Positions 9,409-16,742 of a stretch of 64,000 nt of DNA are shown here, one piece after another. A model generated the notes under the pieces. It saw only the letters and a program-made list of their open reading frames with translations. It was not told the DNA's origin and did not search any database. This stretch comes from Streptomyces sp. CB01635 (GTDB taxonomy: Bacteria > Actinomycetota > Actinomycetes > Streptomycetales > Streptomycetaceae): positions 1 to 64,000 of the forward strand of contig NZ_NNBL01000019.1 of the NCBI RefSeq assembly GCF_002803065.1, in the 5' to 3' direction. Made by a program: the position numbers and the translations under genes. The number at the start of each line of letters is the position of its first letter. Positions within the stretch are counted from its first letter, which is position 1.

Positions 9409-10575
9409 TCAGCCGTCCGCTCCCAGAATCAGACCCGATGTGGGGACGCCGGTCCCCGCGGTCACCAGCGCCGTGGCTGCGCCGGCTATCTGGTTCACCG
9501 CCGTGCCCCGCACCTGTCTGACCGCCTCCGCTATGCCGTTCATCCCGTGCAGGTACGCCTCGCCGAGCTGCCCGCCGTGCGTGTTGAGCGGAAGCCGTTG
9601 CTCCGCCACGAAGTCCGCCGCCTCACCCGGCCCGCAGAAGCCGAACTCCTCCAGCTGCATCAGCACGAACGGCGTGAAGTGGTCATAGAGGATCCCGACG
9701 TCTATCTCGCCCGGCGTCAGCCCCGCCGACCGCCACAACTGCCGTGCCACCACGCCCATTTCGGGCAGGCCCGTCATGTCGTCCCGGTAGAAACTCGTCA
9801 TCTGCTCCTGGTTGCGCCCGGCCCCCTGGGCCGCCGCCGTGATCACGGCGGGCCGGTGCGGCAGGTCGCGGGCCCGCTCGGCGCTGGTGACGACGATCGC
9901 CTGCCCGCCGTCGGTCTCCTGACAGCAGTCGAGCAGCCGCAACGGCTCCACGATCCACCGCGACGCCGCATGGTCCTCCAGCGTGATCGGCTTCCCGTGG
10001 AAGTACGCCGCCGGGTTGGTGGCCGCATACGCGCGGTCCATGACGGCGACATGTCCGAACGCCTCCGGGCCCAGGCCGTACGCGTGGAGATAGCGCTGCG
10101 CCGCCATCGCCACCCACGACGCGGGCGTGAGCAGCCCGAACGGCAGTGCCCAGCCGAGCGCCGCCCCCTCCGCCGACGGCTCCCGATGCTGCACCCCGGA
10201 GCCGAACCTCCTGCCGGAGCGCTCATTGAACGCCCGGTAGCAGACGACCACTTCGGCCACCCCGGTCGCCACGGCGAGCGCGGCCTGATGCACTGTGGCG
10301 CAGGCTGCTCCACCGCCGTAGTGGACCCGGGAGAAGAAGGAGAGATCCCCTATCCCGGCCGCCTGCGCGACGGTGATCTCCGGGCTGGTGTCCATGGTGA
10401 ACGTGACCATGCCGTCGACATCGGCGGGGGAGAGCCCGGCGTCGTCCAGCGCCGTCCCCACCGCCTCCACCGCCAGCTTCAGCTCACTGCGCCCGGAGTC
10501 CTTGGAGAATTCGGTCGCCCCGATCCCGACGATCGCCGCCCGCCCGCCAAGACTGTCCTTCGCCCGCACGCTCAT
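9409..10575 (-). CDS. Ltp2-like thiolase-fold lipid-transfer protein / aldolase
   Basis: This 388-residue thiolase-superfamily protein is of the SCP-x/Ltp2 type. Ltp2 proteins catalyse the retro-aldol step that removes the last C3 unit of a steroid side chain as propionyl-CoA, working with the DUF35 domain of ChsH2. Visible features include AAIVGIGATEFSKDSG at the N-terminus, YGGGAACATVHQAALAVATG in the core, and the C-terminal NTHGGQLGEAYLHGM. Its start ATG overlaps the stop of the MaoC gene by ATGA, making it the last gene of a five-gene coupled set. The assignment to steroid metabolism is by gene content. A 2-ketoacyl-CoA thiolase role on another branched acyl-CoA is the main alternative. 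Confidence 0.8.
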   Translation of the reverse strand: MSVRAKDSLGGRAAIVGIGATEFSKDSGRSELKLAVEAVGTALDDAGLSPADVDGMVTFTMDTSPEITVAQAAGIGDLSFFSRVHYGGGAACATVHQAALAVATGVAEVVVCYRAFNERSGRRFGSGVQHREPSAEGAALGWALPFGLLTPASWVAMAAQRYLHAYGLGPEAFGHVAVMDRAYAATNPAAYFHGKPITLEDHAASRWIVEPLRLLDCCQETDGGQAIVVTSAERARDLPHRPAVITAAAQGAGRNQEQMTSFYRDDMTGLPEMGVVARQLWRSAGLTPGEIDVGILYDHFTPFVLMQLEEFGFCGPGEAADFVAEQRLPLNTHGGQLGEAYLHGMNGIAEAVRQVRGTAVNQIAGAATALVTAGTGVPTSGLILGADG

Positions 10576-11108
10576 GCCGGCCTCCCCGACACCGAGGGAC
10601 GGGACGGCGTGCTCGTGGGGCTTGGGGGGTTCGGGGGGCTCGGGAGGGCGACTGTCACCGTCCCGGTGACGTGCTTGCCCAGCCCGTTGGCCCCGACGAT
10701 CCGCACCACCACCGTGGCACCGCCGCCGTCGGGCTCACTCCAGTGCCCGCTCCCGCCGGCGTCCCCCTCTTGGACCTCAGCCACCGTCCCGGTCAACACC
10801 ATGGTGTCGCCTGGGTGGTTGGGGGCGCCCAGCCGGATCGCGACCTTACGCAGAACCGCTGCGGGGCCGAAGTGATCGGTGACGTAACGGCCGACCAGTC
10901 CGTTCGTCGTCAGGATGTTCATGAAGATGTCGGGGGAGCCCTTCTCCTTGGCGAGCTCCACGTCATGGTGCACGTCCTGGTAGTCACGGGACGCGATGGC
11001 TCCGGAGACGATCAGTGTCCGGGTGACCGGAATCTCCAGCGGCGCCAGCTCCGTGCCGACCCCCACAGCTACCTCCGCCACAGCGGCTTCCCCCTCTCCC
11101 TGATCCAT
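10572..11108 (-). CDS. MaoC-like enoyl-CoA hydratase subunit (ChsH1-like)
   Basis: A single hot-dog domain protein of 178 residues resembling the catalytic subunit of heteromeric MaoC hydratases. The motif SRDYQDVHHD gives an Asp-x4-His pair (Asp42, His47), the spacing expected of the catalytic dyad. The partner encoded two genes upstream has Tyr at the His position. The ATG at 11108 is preceded by GGAGGGGGAGGGA, a convincing ribosome binding site. A longer GTG start at 11141 would overlap the upstream dehydrogenase gene by 16 bp. Predicted role: hydration of an alpha,beta-unsaturated acyl-CoA made by the neighbouring dehydrogenases. The tail contains a Gly/Ser/Pro-rich extension. Confidence 0.8.
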   Translation of the reverse strand: MDQGEGEAAVAEVAVGVGTELAPLEIPVTRTLIVSGAIASRDYQDVHHDVELAKEKGSPDIFMNILTTNGLVGRYVTDHFGPAAVLRKVAIRLGAPNHPGDTMVLTGTVAEVQEGDAGGSGHWSEPDGGGATVVVRIVGANGLGKHVTGTVTVALPSPPNPPSPTSTPSRPSVSGRPA

Positions 11109-11125
11109 TCCCTCCCCCTCCGCCT

Positions 11126-12232
11126 TCACTTCCGCACCCACGTCATCCCCGCCCCCTCCGCACCGCTCCCGTCGTCTCCTGCGATCAAGTCGCCCAGCTC
11201 CGCGAGCAGTTCACCCCCGCATCCCAGATACGCATCGAGCTGTCTGCCCCACAGGAAATGCCGGTGCACGGGATGCTCCAGGTCGGCGCCCATGCCGCCG
11301 TGCAGATGCTGCCCGGCATGCACGACCCGTCTGCCCGCCTCCGATGCCCACCAGGCCGCGGTCAGCGCATGGCCCGCGTACGGCAACCCCTCGTCCCGTC
11401 GCCATGCCGCCTCGTACGCGGTGACACGGATGGCCTCCGTATCCATATAGGCGTCAGCTGCCCGGAGTTGGACCCCTTGCTTGGCGGCGAGTGGTCTCCC
11501 GAACTGTTCCCGCTCGTTCGTGTACTCCACGGCCCGCGCCAGCGACCCCGCGCAGACCCCGGCCTGGAGCCCCGCGAACGCGGTCCGCGCCATCGCCAGC
11601 ACATCGTCGTACGCACCGGCCCCGCCGAGCCTCTCCGCCGGCGCCCCGTCGAGAACGAGCCGGCCCGCCGACCAGGGCGCGCTGAGCTCGACCGCATCGC
11701 AGCCGGCATCGGCCGTACGCACTCTCCACAGACCCCGGTCGGGCGTCGCCACCAGAACCCAGGACGCGTCCCGAAGCCAGGGAACCCAGGGCACCACCCC
11801 CGTGAGCCGCCCCACGCCCCCACCGGTCCCTGCTTCTCCTGCCTCTCCTTCCTCCGCGCCGGCGACCCGCACTGCGGCCTGCGCCGGAAACGCCCCCGTG
11901 GCCACCTCCGTCCCGTCCCGCAGGCCCGGCAGCAGCCGGTCCCGCTGCTCGGAGGTGCCATGCCCCGCCACCGCGAGCAGCCCGTACACGCAACTGGCGG
12001 CGAACGGCACCTGCGCCGTCGTCCGGCCCTGCTCCTCCAGCATCAGCACGAGTCCGAGCAGGCCGGTCTCCTCCACCGCCCCCGGCAGACCGGCGGAGCC
12101 GAGCGCCTTCCACAGCTCGGGGTCCGTGCCGGTGCCGGCCGCCGCGAGACGCTCGGGGGTCGACAGGTCACCGAAGATCCGCGCGGCCAGACCGGCGGCG
12201 GCCGCCTGGTCCTGCGTAGGTGTGAAGTCCAC
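11126..12232 (-). CDS. Acyl-CoA dehydrogenase subunit (FadE28/ChsE1-like)
   Basis: An acyl-CoA dehydrogenase family protein of 368 residues. It has the N-terminal helical domain, a poorly conserved middle beta domain with Gly/Glu-rich insertions (EEGEAGEAGTGGG), and a C-terminal four-helix part (YTNEREQFGRPLAAKQGVQ, then HLHGGMGADLEHPVHRHF). Such divergent members form alpha2-beta2 heterotetramers with a full-length partner in steroid side-chain oxidation. I start it at GTG 12232, one base after the previous stop, because GGGAGGGGAGGG lies 7 nt upstream. Which of the two dehydrogenase subunits carries the catalytic Glu cannot be settled by eye. Confidence 0.8.
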   Translation of the reverse strand: MDFTPTQDQAAAAGLAARIFGDLSTPERLAAAGTGTDPELWKALGSAGLPGAVEETGLLGLVLMLEEQGRTTAQVPFAASCVYGLLAVAGHGTSEQRDRLLPGLRDGTEVATGAFPAQAAVRVAGAEEGEAGEAGTGGGVGRLTGVVPWVPWLRDASWVLVATPDRGLWRVRTADAGCDAVELSAPWSAGRLVLDGAPAERLGGAGAYDDVLAMARTAFAGLQAGVCAGSLARAVEYTNEREQFGRPLAAKQGVQLRAADAYMDTEAIRVTAYEAAWRRDEGLPYAGHALTAAWWASEAGRRVVHAGQHLHGGMGADLEHPVHRHFLWGRQLDAYLGCGGELLAELGDLIAGDDGSGAEGAGMTWVRK

Positions 12233-12233
12233 G

Positions 12234-13181
12234 TCAGCCCTCCCCTCCCGCAACGACACCCGAACCGTCACCGGCCCGGAAGACCGGCAGCTCCAGCTCC
12301 TCGTCCACCCGAAGGAATTCGAGCCGTACCGGCATCCCTATTCGGACCTTGTCGTACGGCACCCCGACCACATTGCTGATGATCCGGACGCCTTCGGCCA
12401 GCTCGACCAGACCCACCGCGTACGGCGGGTCGAAGGCCGGGAAAGGCGGGTGGTGCATCACCACGTACGAGAAGACGGTCCCCTCGCCGCTCGCGTCGAC
12501 CGTGCTCCAGTCCTGCGAGGCGCACACACCGCACCCCGGCAGCCAGGGAAAGCGCAACGTCCCGCACCCCTCGCAGCGCTGGATGAGGAGGCGGTGCTCG
12601 CGGACTCCTTCCCAGAACCCCGCGTTGTCCCGGTTCGCCACCGGACGGGGCCGCAGGGCCTGCTGCTCCCGCGCTCCCCCCACCGCCCGCCCTGCCCGCG
12701 CCGCGGGAGCGTACTTGAGGATCCGGAAGCGATGCGTCCCGGCGAGCTCGCCGTCCGCCCTGACATCCATGCGCGTCGTGACGAAGTGCCCCGTGCCCAG
12801 CTTCGTCGTCTTGCGCTCGGACACCGACTCGATGACCGCGTCGAAAGTGATCGCGTCCCCGGGCCGCAGCGGACGCAGATACTCCTGCTCGCAGTCGGTG
12901 GCGACGACCGAGGTGTACCCCGCGCCGTCCAGCAGCGCGAACAGCTCGTCGTAGGCCCCGCTGCGCCCCTGATGCCCGGAGAGCCCGCCCATCGTCCAGG
13001 CCTGGAGCATGGTCGGCGGCGCTATGGCGTCGGGCCCCTCGTACGCGGGATTGGTGTCACCCATCGCCTCGCACCAGTGCCTGATCATCGGCACGTTGAC
13101 CAGGTCCTTGCCGACCCCCGCGGTGGCCGCGGGCAGCCCTTCGAAGGCCTTCAGCGCCTCGTACGCCATCTCGCCGGTCAC
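12234..13181 (-). CDS. MaoC hydratase / DUF35 OB-fold fusion (ChsH2-like)
   Basis: A 315-residue two-domain protein. The N-terminal hot-dog MaoC domain (about 10-160) is followed by a DUF35 zinc-ribbon/OB-fold domain (about 190-310) with Cys203, Cys206, Cys217 and Cys220 (CEGC and CGVC). This is the architecture of mycobacterial ChsH2, which pairs its MaoC half with ChsH1 and its DUF35 half with Ltp2. In the MaoC half Asp42 is followed five residues later by Tyr47 rather than His, so this half is probably the non-catalytic, CoA-binding partner. The GTG start overlaps the upstream stop as GTGA, with GAGGAGG 8 nt before it. Confidence 0.85.
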   Translation of the reverse strand: MTGEMAYEALKAFEGLPAATAGVGKDLVNVPMIRHWCEAMGDTNPAYEGPDAIAPPTMLQAWTMGGLSGHQGRSGAYDELFALLDGAGYTSVVATDCEQEYLRPLRPGDAITFDAVIESVSERKTTKLGTGHFVTTRMDVRADGELAGTHRFRILKYAPAARAGRAVGGAREQQALRPRPVANRDNAGFWEGVREHRLLIQRCEGCGTLRFPWLPGCGVCASQDWSTVDASGEGTVFSYVVMHHPPFPAFDPPYAVGLVELAEGVRIISNVVGVPYDKVRIGMPVRLEFLRVDEELELPVFRAGDGSGVVAGGEG

Positions 13182-14416
13182 CGCCGCCCCCTCCTCATCC
13201 CGAGCCGCATCGTCGCGACGATCTCCCGCTGCACCTCGCTCACGCCGCCCCCGAACGTGTTGATCTGCGCCGCCCTGTTCATCCGCTCCAACTCCCCCTC
13301 CGCCGTCCCGCCCCGAGCACCACCGCCCGACCCACCACCACCGGACCCAGCACCCGCGTCACCACCGGCCCCGCCCCCGAACGCCCCCGGCGAACCAGCT
13401 CGAACCAGCGCCGCGTCGCCCGCGATCTCCTGACACATTCGGTACACCTCGACCGCCGATTCGGTTCCCATGAATTTCACGCCGCTCGCGTCGCCCGGCG
13501 CGAGCCGCCCCGCCCCGACGTCCCCCACCAAACGCCAGTTGAGCAGGCGCGTTGCCGCCAGACGGGCATGCACCTCGGCCAGCCGCGACCGCACCCACGG
13601 CAGGTCTATCCGGCGTTCCCCCGTCACCGGATCGGGTGAACGAACCGCTTCGAGCACCGCCGCGTAGAAGTCCTCCGCCTGCATCCCGATCGCGGCGAGC
13701 GCGACTCGCTCGTGGTTGAGCTGATTGGTGATGAGACCCCAGCCGCCGTTCTCGTCCCCGACGAGATTCGAGGCGGGAACGCGGATCCCGTCGTAGTACG
13801 TGGCGGTGGTGGTCAGCCCGCCGACGGTCTCGATGGGCGTCCAGCTGAAGCCGGCGGCGTGCGTCGGCACAAGAATGATCGAGATGCCCTGGTGCTTGGC
13901 GGCTTCGGCGTCCGTGCGGCAGGCCAACCAGATCCAGTCGGCGTTCTGTGCGTTCGACGTGAATACCTTCTGCCCGTCGATGATCCAGTCGTCGCCGTCC
14001 CGGACAGCCCGCGTCCGCAGCGAGGCGAGATCGGTCCCCGCCGACGGCTCGCTGTACCCGATCGCGAAGACCAGCTCCCCCTTGAGGATCCGCGGCAGGA
14101 AGTACGCCTTCTGCTCCTCGGTCCCGTACTTGATCAGGGTCGGTCCGACGGTGTTCAGGGTCACCATGGAGACCGGCGCGCCCGCGCGGTACGCCTCGTC
14201 GAAGAAGACGAACTGTTCGTCGGGGCCTCGGCCCTGGCCGCCGTACTCGACGGGCCAGCCGAGCCCGAGGAGGCCGTCGGCACCGATGCGGCGCACCAGG
14301 CGCCGCTGGGCCGTTCGATCGTCGTGGGCGGGCGGCCCGTCCGGCATCAGTTCACGGAAGTAGGCGCGCAGTTCGGCGCGGAGTTCATGCTGGCGCTCGG
14401 TGGGGGCGAGGTGCAC
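13178..14416 (-). CDS. Acyl-CoA dehydrogenase subunit (FadE29/ChsE2-like)
   Basis: An FAD-dependent acyl-CoA dehydrogenase of 412 residues that introduces a 2,3-double bond in an acyl-CoA. Family signatures include WPVEYGGQG, YSEPSAGTDLASLRTRA (FAD/substrate region), QKVFTSNAQNADWIWLACRT, and the C-terminal FGGGVSEVQREIVATM. A Gly/Ala/Ser-rich insertion sits near residue 340-370. It is the first gene of the five-gene coupled operon running to 9409. The GTG start has GGAGGG 9 nt upstream. A pair of 17-bp direct repeats and a palindrome lie 65-115 bp upstream. By content I infer a steroid or branched side-chain substrate. Confidence 0.85.
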   Translation of the reverse strand: MHLAPTERQHELRAELRAYFRELMPDGPPAHDDRTAQRRLVRRIGADGLLGLGWPVEYGGQGRGPDEQFVFFDEAYRAGAPVSMVTLNTVGPTLIKYGTEEQKAYFLPRILKGELVFAIGYSEPSAGTDLASLRTRAVRDGDDWIIDGQKVFTSNAQNADWIWLACRTDAEAAKHQGISIILVPTHAAGFSWTPIETVGGLTTTATYYDGIRVPASNLVGDENGGWGLITNQLNHERVALAAIGMQAEDFYAAVLEAVRSPDPVTGERRIDLPWVRSRLAEVHARLAATRLLNWRLVGDVGAGRLAPGDASGVKFMGTESAVEVYRMCQEIAGDAALVRAGSPGAFGGGAGGDAGAGSGGGGSGGGARGGTAEGELERMNRAAQINTFGGGVSEVQREIVATMRLGMRRGRR

Positions 14417-14481
14417 GGCGGCGGCCCTCCCGGACCTCGTACGAACAAGGGTCTCTGACCGTCTGCTTCCGATGGAAGCTT

Positions 14482-14529
14482 TCTGACTGACCGTCAGATT
14501 CGGTACGACTGTCCGTCAGGTTCGGTACG
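14482..14529. promoter_or_regulatory. Operator candidate for the five-gene beta-oxidation operon
   Basis: The palindrome TCTGAC-TGACC-GTCAGA (14482-14498) overlaps the first of two 17-bp direct repeats (14491-14507 and 14513-14529, one mismatch) that are 22 bp apart, two helical turns. This is consistent with a TetR-type repressor binding side by side. The rest of 14530-14662 shows nothing I can name. Confidence 0.45.
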
Positions 14530-14662
14530 GGTGTCAAGGGATCAGCACGCGCGCGTGAAGGGCTGCTCGGTGCGCGAAAACGCCTGTGCGGCGATGCCGA
14601 AGCACCGCCGCACAGATGTCACGCACCCCTGGAAATGGCCCCCGCCGACAGGAGCCCGCAGG

Positions 14663-14974
14663 TCACCAGAGCTTGGTGAAGCGGACCGCGATGTTCTCGT
14701 TCGACTGGTCGATGGCCGTGAACGCGGAGCCGTTCACCTGGGCCGTGTTGTTCTGGTTCGAGGCGCCGGAGCCCACCGCCTGCTGCTGGCTGGTGGACGA
14801 GTTGCCGTGGTTGTTGCCGCCGACACCACTGCCGCTCACGGTCGCCACACCCGCGTTCGATCCGTTGTCCGCGAAGGACCCGTTGTCGGCCATCGCCACC
14901 CCCGAGAAGAGGGCTGCCGCGAGGGGCAGGGCGGCGACGGCGGCGAGGGCGCGGGCGGTACGGATGTGTGCCAT
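14663..14974 (-). CDS. Small secreted Asn/Gln/Ser-rich protein of unknown function
   Basis: A 103-residue protein with a Sec signal peptide (residues 1-29, ending GVAMA) and a mature chain of about 74 residues. The mature chain is rich in Asn, Gly, Ser and Gln (SNQNNTAQVN, TSQQQAVGSG) and has no cysteine. The composition resembles surface-active or fibre-forming secreted proteins such as rodlins, but I see no diagnostic rodlin or chaplin motif, so no function is assigned. The start is firm: GGAGGA lies 6 nt before the ATG. It is transcribed away from the primase gene across a 331-bp intergenic region. Confidence 0.75.
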   Translation of the reverse strand: MAHIRTARALAAVAALPLAAALFSGVAMADNGSFADNGSNAGVATVSGSGVGGNNHGNSSTSQQQAVGSGASNQNNTAQVNGSAFTAIDQSNENIAVRFTKLW

Positions 14975-15279
14975 GTCAATTCCTCCGAGAAGCAGTAACT
15001 GCTGGTTGATCCAAGGCAGTTGGCCGACCGCCTCGGTCGTTGCTCACGACGTCGCGAGATCAGAATTGCCCACCGAATCCCCGTCGAACCAGACCGGAAG
15101 GCACTATTCCCCCGCAAGCGTGAGGACATGTCGATAAACATGCTTCGCGCCCTTGAAGGCCCAGCTCAGCCCGGATTGCACCCCACCGACACAGGACAGG
15201 TCAGCCGCCGCAGGGGCTGAAGCGTTTCGGCACATTTTTGGCAAATAAGCCCGCCCCGGGCGAGCCCCTCTTCCTTTAC

Positions 15280-15295
15280 TCGAACATTCGTACGA
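15280..15295 (+). promoter_or_regulatory. LexA-like SOS box before the primase-polymerase gene
   Basis: TCGAACATTCGTACGA matches the actinobacterial LexA consensus TCGAAC-N4-GTTCGA with one mismatch (A for T at position 12). It ends 10 bp before the ATG. The remainder of 14975-15279 contains no supported gene. Confidence 0.5.
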
Positions 15296-15305
15296 ACATG
15301 GAGGC

Positions 15306-16190
15306 ATGGCCACCACCGACCGGCATGCAGTGCCCTTTGCGACCCTGGCCCTCGCTCACGCCCTCTCCGCCGCCGAGCGCGGACTGGCCGTGATCCCGCT
15401 CTCCCGCACGAAGCTCCCCGCCCTGCGCTCCCCGCACCGCGACGAACCCGACCCGGCCCCGTGCCACGGCGAGTGCGGCCGCCCCGGCCACGGCGTGTAC
15501 GACGCCACGACCGACCCGGGACGCATCCGTGAGCTCTTCGCGGCGGCGCCCCGCGCCACCGGCTACGGCATCGCGTGCGGGCTGCCGCCACACCACCTCA
15601 TCGGCGTCGACCTCGACACCAAGTCCGGTACGGACTCCTCGGCAGCACTGCGCGAACTGGCGCTGCGCCACCTCTTCACGATCCCGGACACCGTCGTCGT
15701 GGCCACGCCCAGCGGCGGCCGTCATGTGTGGCTCTCCGGACCGCCGGACGTCGTGGTCCCCAACTCGGCGGGACGCCTCGCGCCGGGCATCGACATCCGT
15801 GGCGCGGGCGGCTATCTCGTGGGCCCCGGCTCCCGCACGGCCCAGGGCGTCTACAGCGCAGTCCCAGGAACCGCCCATCTGCCCGTCGCGCCCTGCCCGC
15901 CGGCGCTCCTGCGGCTGCTCACACCCCCGCCACGCGTGCACCACCCGTCACCGGCACATGCGGGCCAACACGGCCAGGGCCTGGTCCAGTTCGTGCTCGC
16001 GGCACATGAGGGCCAGCGCAACACCCGCCTGTTCTGGGCCGCTTGCCGCGCCTACGAGAGCGACCTCGGTGACAGCCTCACGAACGCCCTCGTGAAAGCC
16101 GCGACCCGCACGGGCCTGACGGAACACGAGGCCCGCTCCACGATCGCCTCGGCGGCCCGGATGACCCAGCGCAACGACACGGAGGCGTAG
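15306..16190 (+). CDS. Bifunctional DNA primase/polymerase (AEP, prim-pol domain)
   Basis: A 294-residue protein of the archaeo-eukaryotic primase superfamily that may synthesise primers and extend DNA. The metal-binding motif is in LIGVDLDTKSG (Asp-x-Asp), followed by ATPSGGRHVWLSG and GIDIRGAGGYLVGPGS, the three motif regions of prim-pol domains. The C-terminal 80 residues form a short helical tail; no helicase domain is attached. Relatives are common on actinobacterial integrative elements such as pSAM2 and also as stand-alone chromosomal genes. A LexA-like box lies directly upstream and a terminator hairpin downstream. GGAGG is only 1 nt before this ATG, so initiation may be leaderless. 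Confidence 0.85.
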   Translation: MATTDRHAVPFATLALAHALSAAERGLAVIPLSRTKLPALRSPHRDEPDPAPCHGECGRPGHGVYDATTDPGRIRELFAAAPRATGYGIACGLPPHHLIGVDLDTKSGTDSSAALRELALRHLFTIPDTVVVATPSGGRHVWLSGPPDVVVPNSAGRLAPGIDIRGAGGYLVGPGSRTAQGVYSAVPGTAHLPVAPCPPALLRLLTPPPRVHHPSPAHAGQHGQGLVQFVLAAHEGQRNTRLFWAACRAYESDLGDSLTNALVKAATRTGLTEHEARSTIASAARMTQRNDTEA

Positions 16191-16231
16191 GCCAGGACGC
16201 CCGCACGCGAGCCCGCTTCCCCAGGACACGC

Positions 16232-16265
16232 GTAAGGGGCGCGCGCCATGGCGAACGCCCCTTAC
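16232..16265 (+). terminator. Hairpin after primase-polymerase gene
   Basis: 10-bp arms GTAAGGGGCG and CGCCCCTTAC enclose a 14-nt loop, 42 bp after the stop codon. Two copies of ACAAACACCT follow (16264-16283). Confidence 0.6.
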
Positions 16266-16291
16266 AAACACCTACAAACACCTACCTGCAA

Positions 16292-16351
16292 GCGGTGGGT
16301 GTGAGATGTGCACCCACGGTGACTCGCGCCACGACGGTTTCCAAGAGCGTT
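16292..16351 (-). pseudogene. 60-nt 3' fragment of tRNA-Ser(TGA), attachment-site remnant
   Basis: Bases 16292-16351 match 21760-21819, the 3' part of the intact tRNA-Ser(TGA), with 5 mismatches in 60 and in the same orientation. Similarity ends abruptly inside the anticodon arm, so the D arm and 5' acceptor strand are missing and it cannot be a working tRNA. A truncated 3' tRNA copy in direct orientation is what site-specific integration into a tRNA gene leaves behind. Confidence 0.75.
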
Positions 16352-16742
16352 GCACGGAGCTCAGTTGAACCACCGTTGACCAGGGAGTTTCCCGACTGGC
16401 TCCACTCGTGAAAGCCCGTCCAGAGGATGGCCGCACGGAGGTCTTCCAACATGGCGAGCCGAGCTCCCAAGAAACTCCCGCCAGAGGGCCGACAAGGATG
16501 CCGTCGCGGCCCAGAGCCATCATGCAGGTCGCCAGCCGTCCCCAAGTGTCCTGCCGAACACCGCTTGGCGACACCGGTCCGGCATCCGCCGCCGCATGCG
16601 CAGCCGGCCGTTCCGATGACCGCGGAGTCTCGGTAATTGAGACGCTTTACCCATATTTGGCCCTGGCGTAAAGGTGACTTGGCGCCTCGTGGACACAGGA
16701 AAGTGCTGACCTGCGCCTTTTTCGGCACCAGTCTGTCCCCCC

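Noticed and set aside
15306..16190. The primase gene as proof of an intact pSAM2-like element
   Set aside because: No integrase, excisionase, replication initiator or transfer gene lies nearby, and it sits outside the tRNA-fragment boundary.
16292..16351. A fourth functional tRNA gene
   Set aside because: Only the 3' 60 nt are present, the anticodon position is mutated and the 5' acceptor and D arm are missing.
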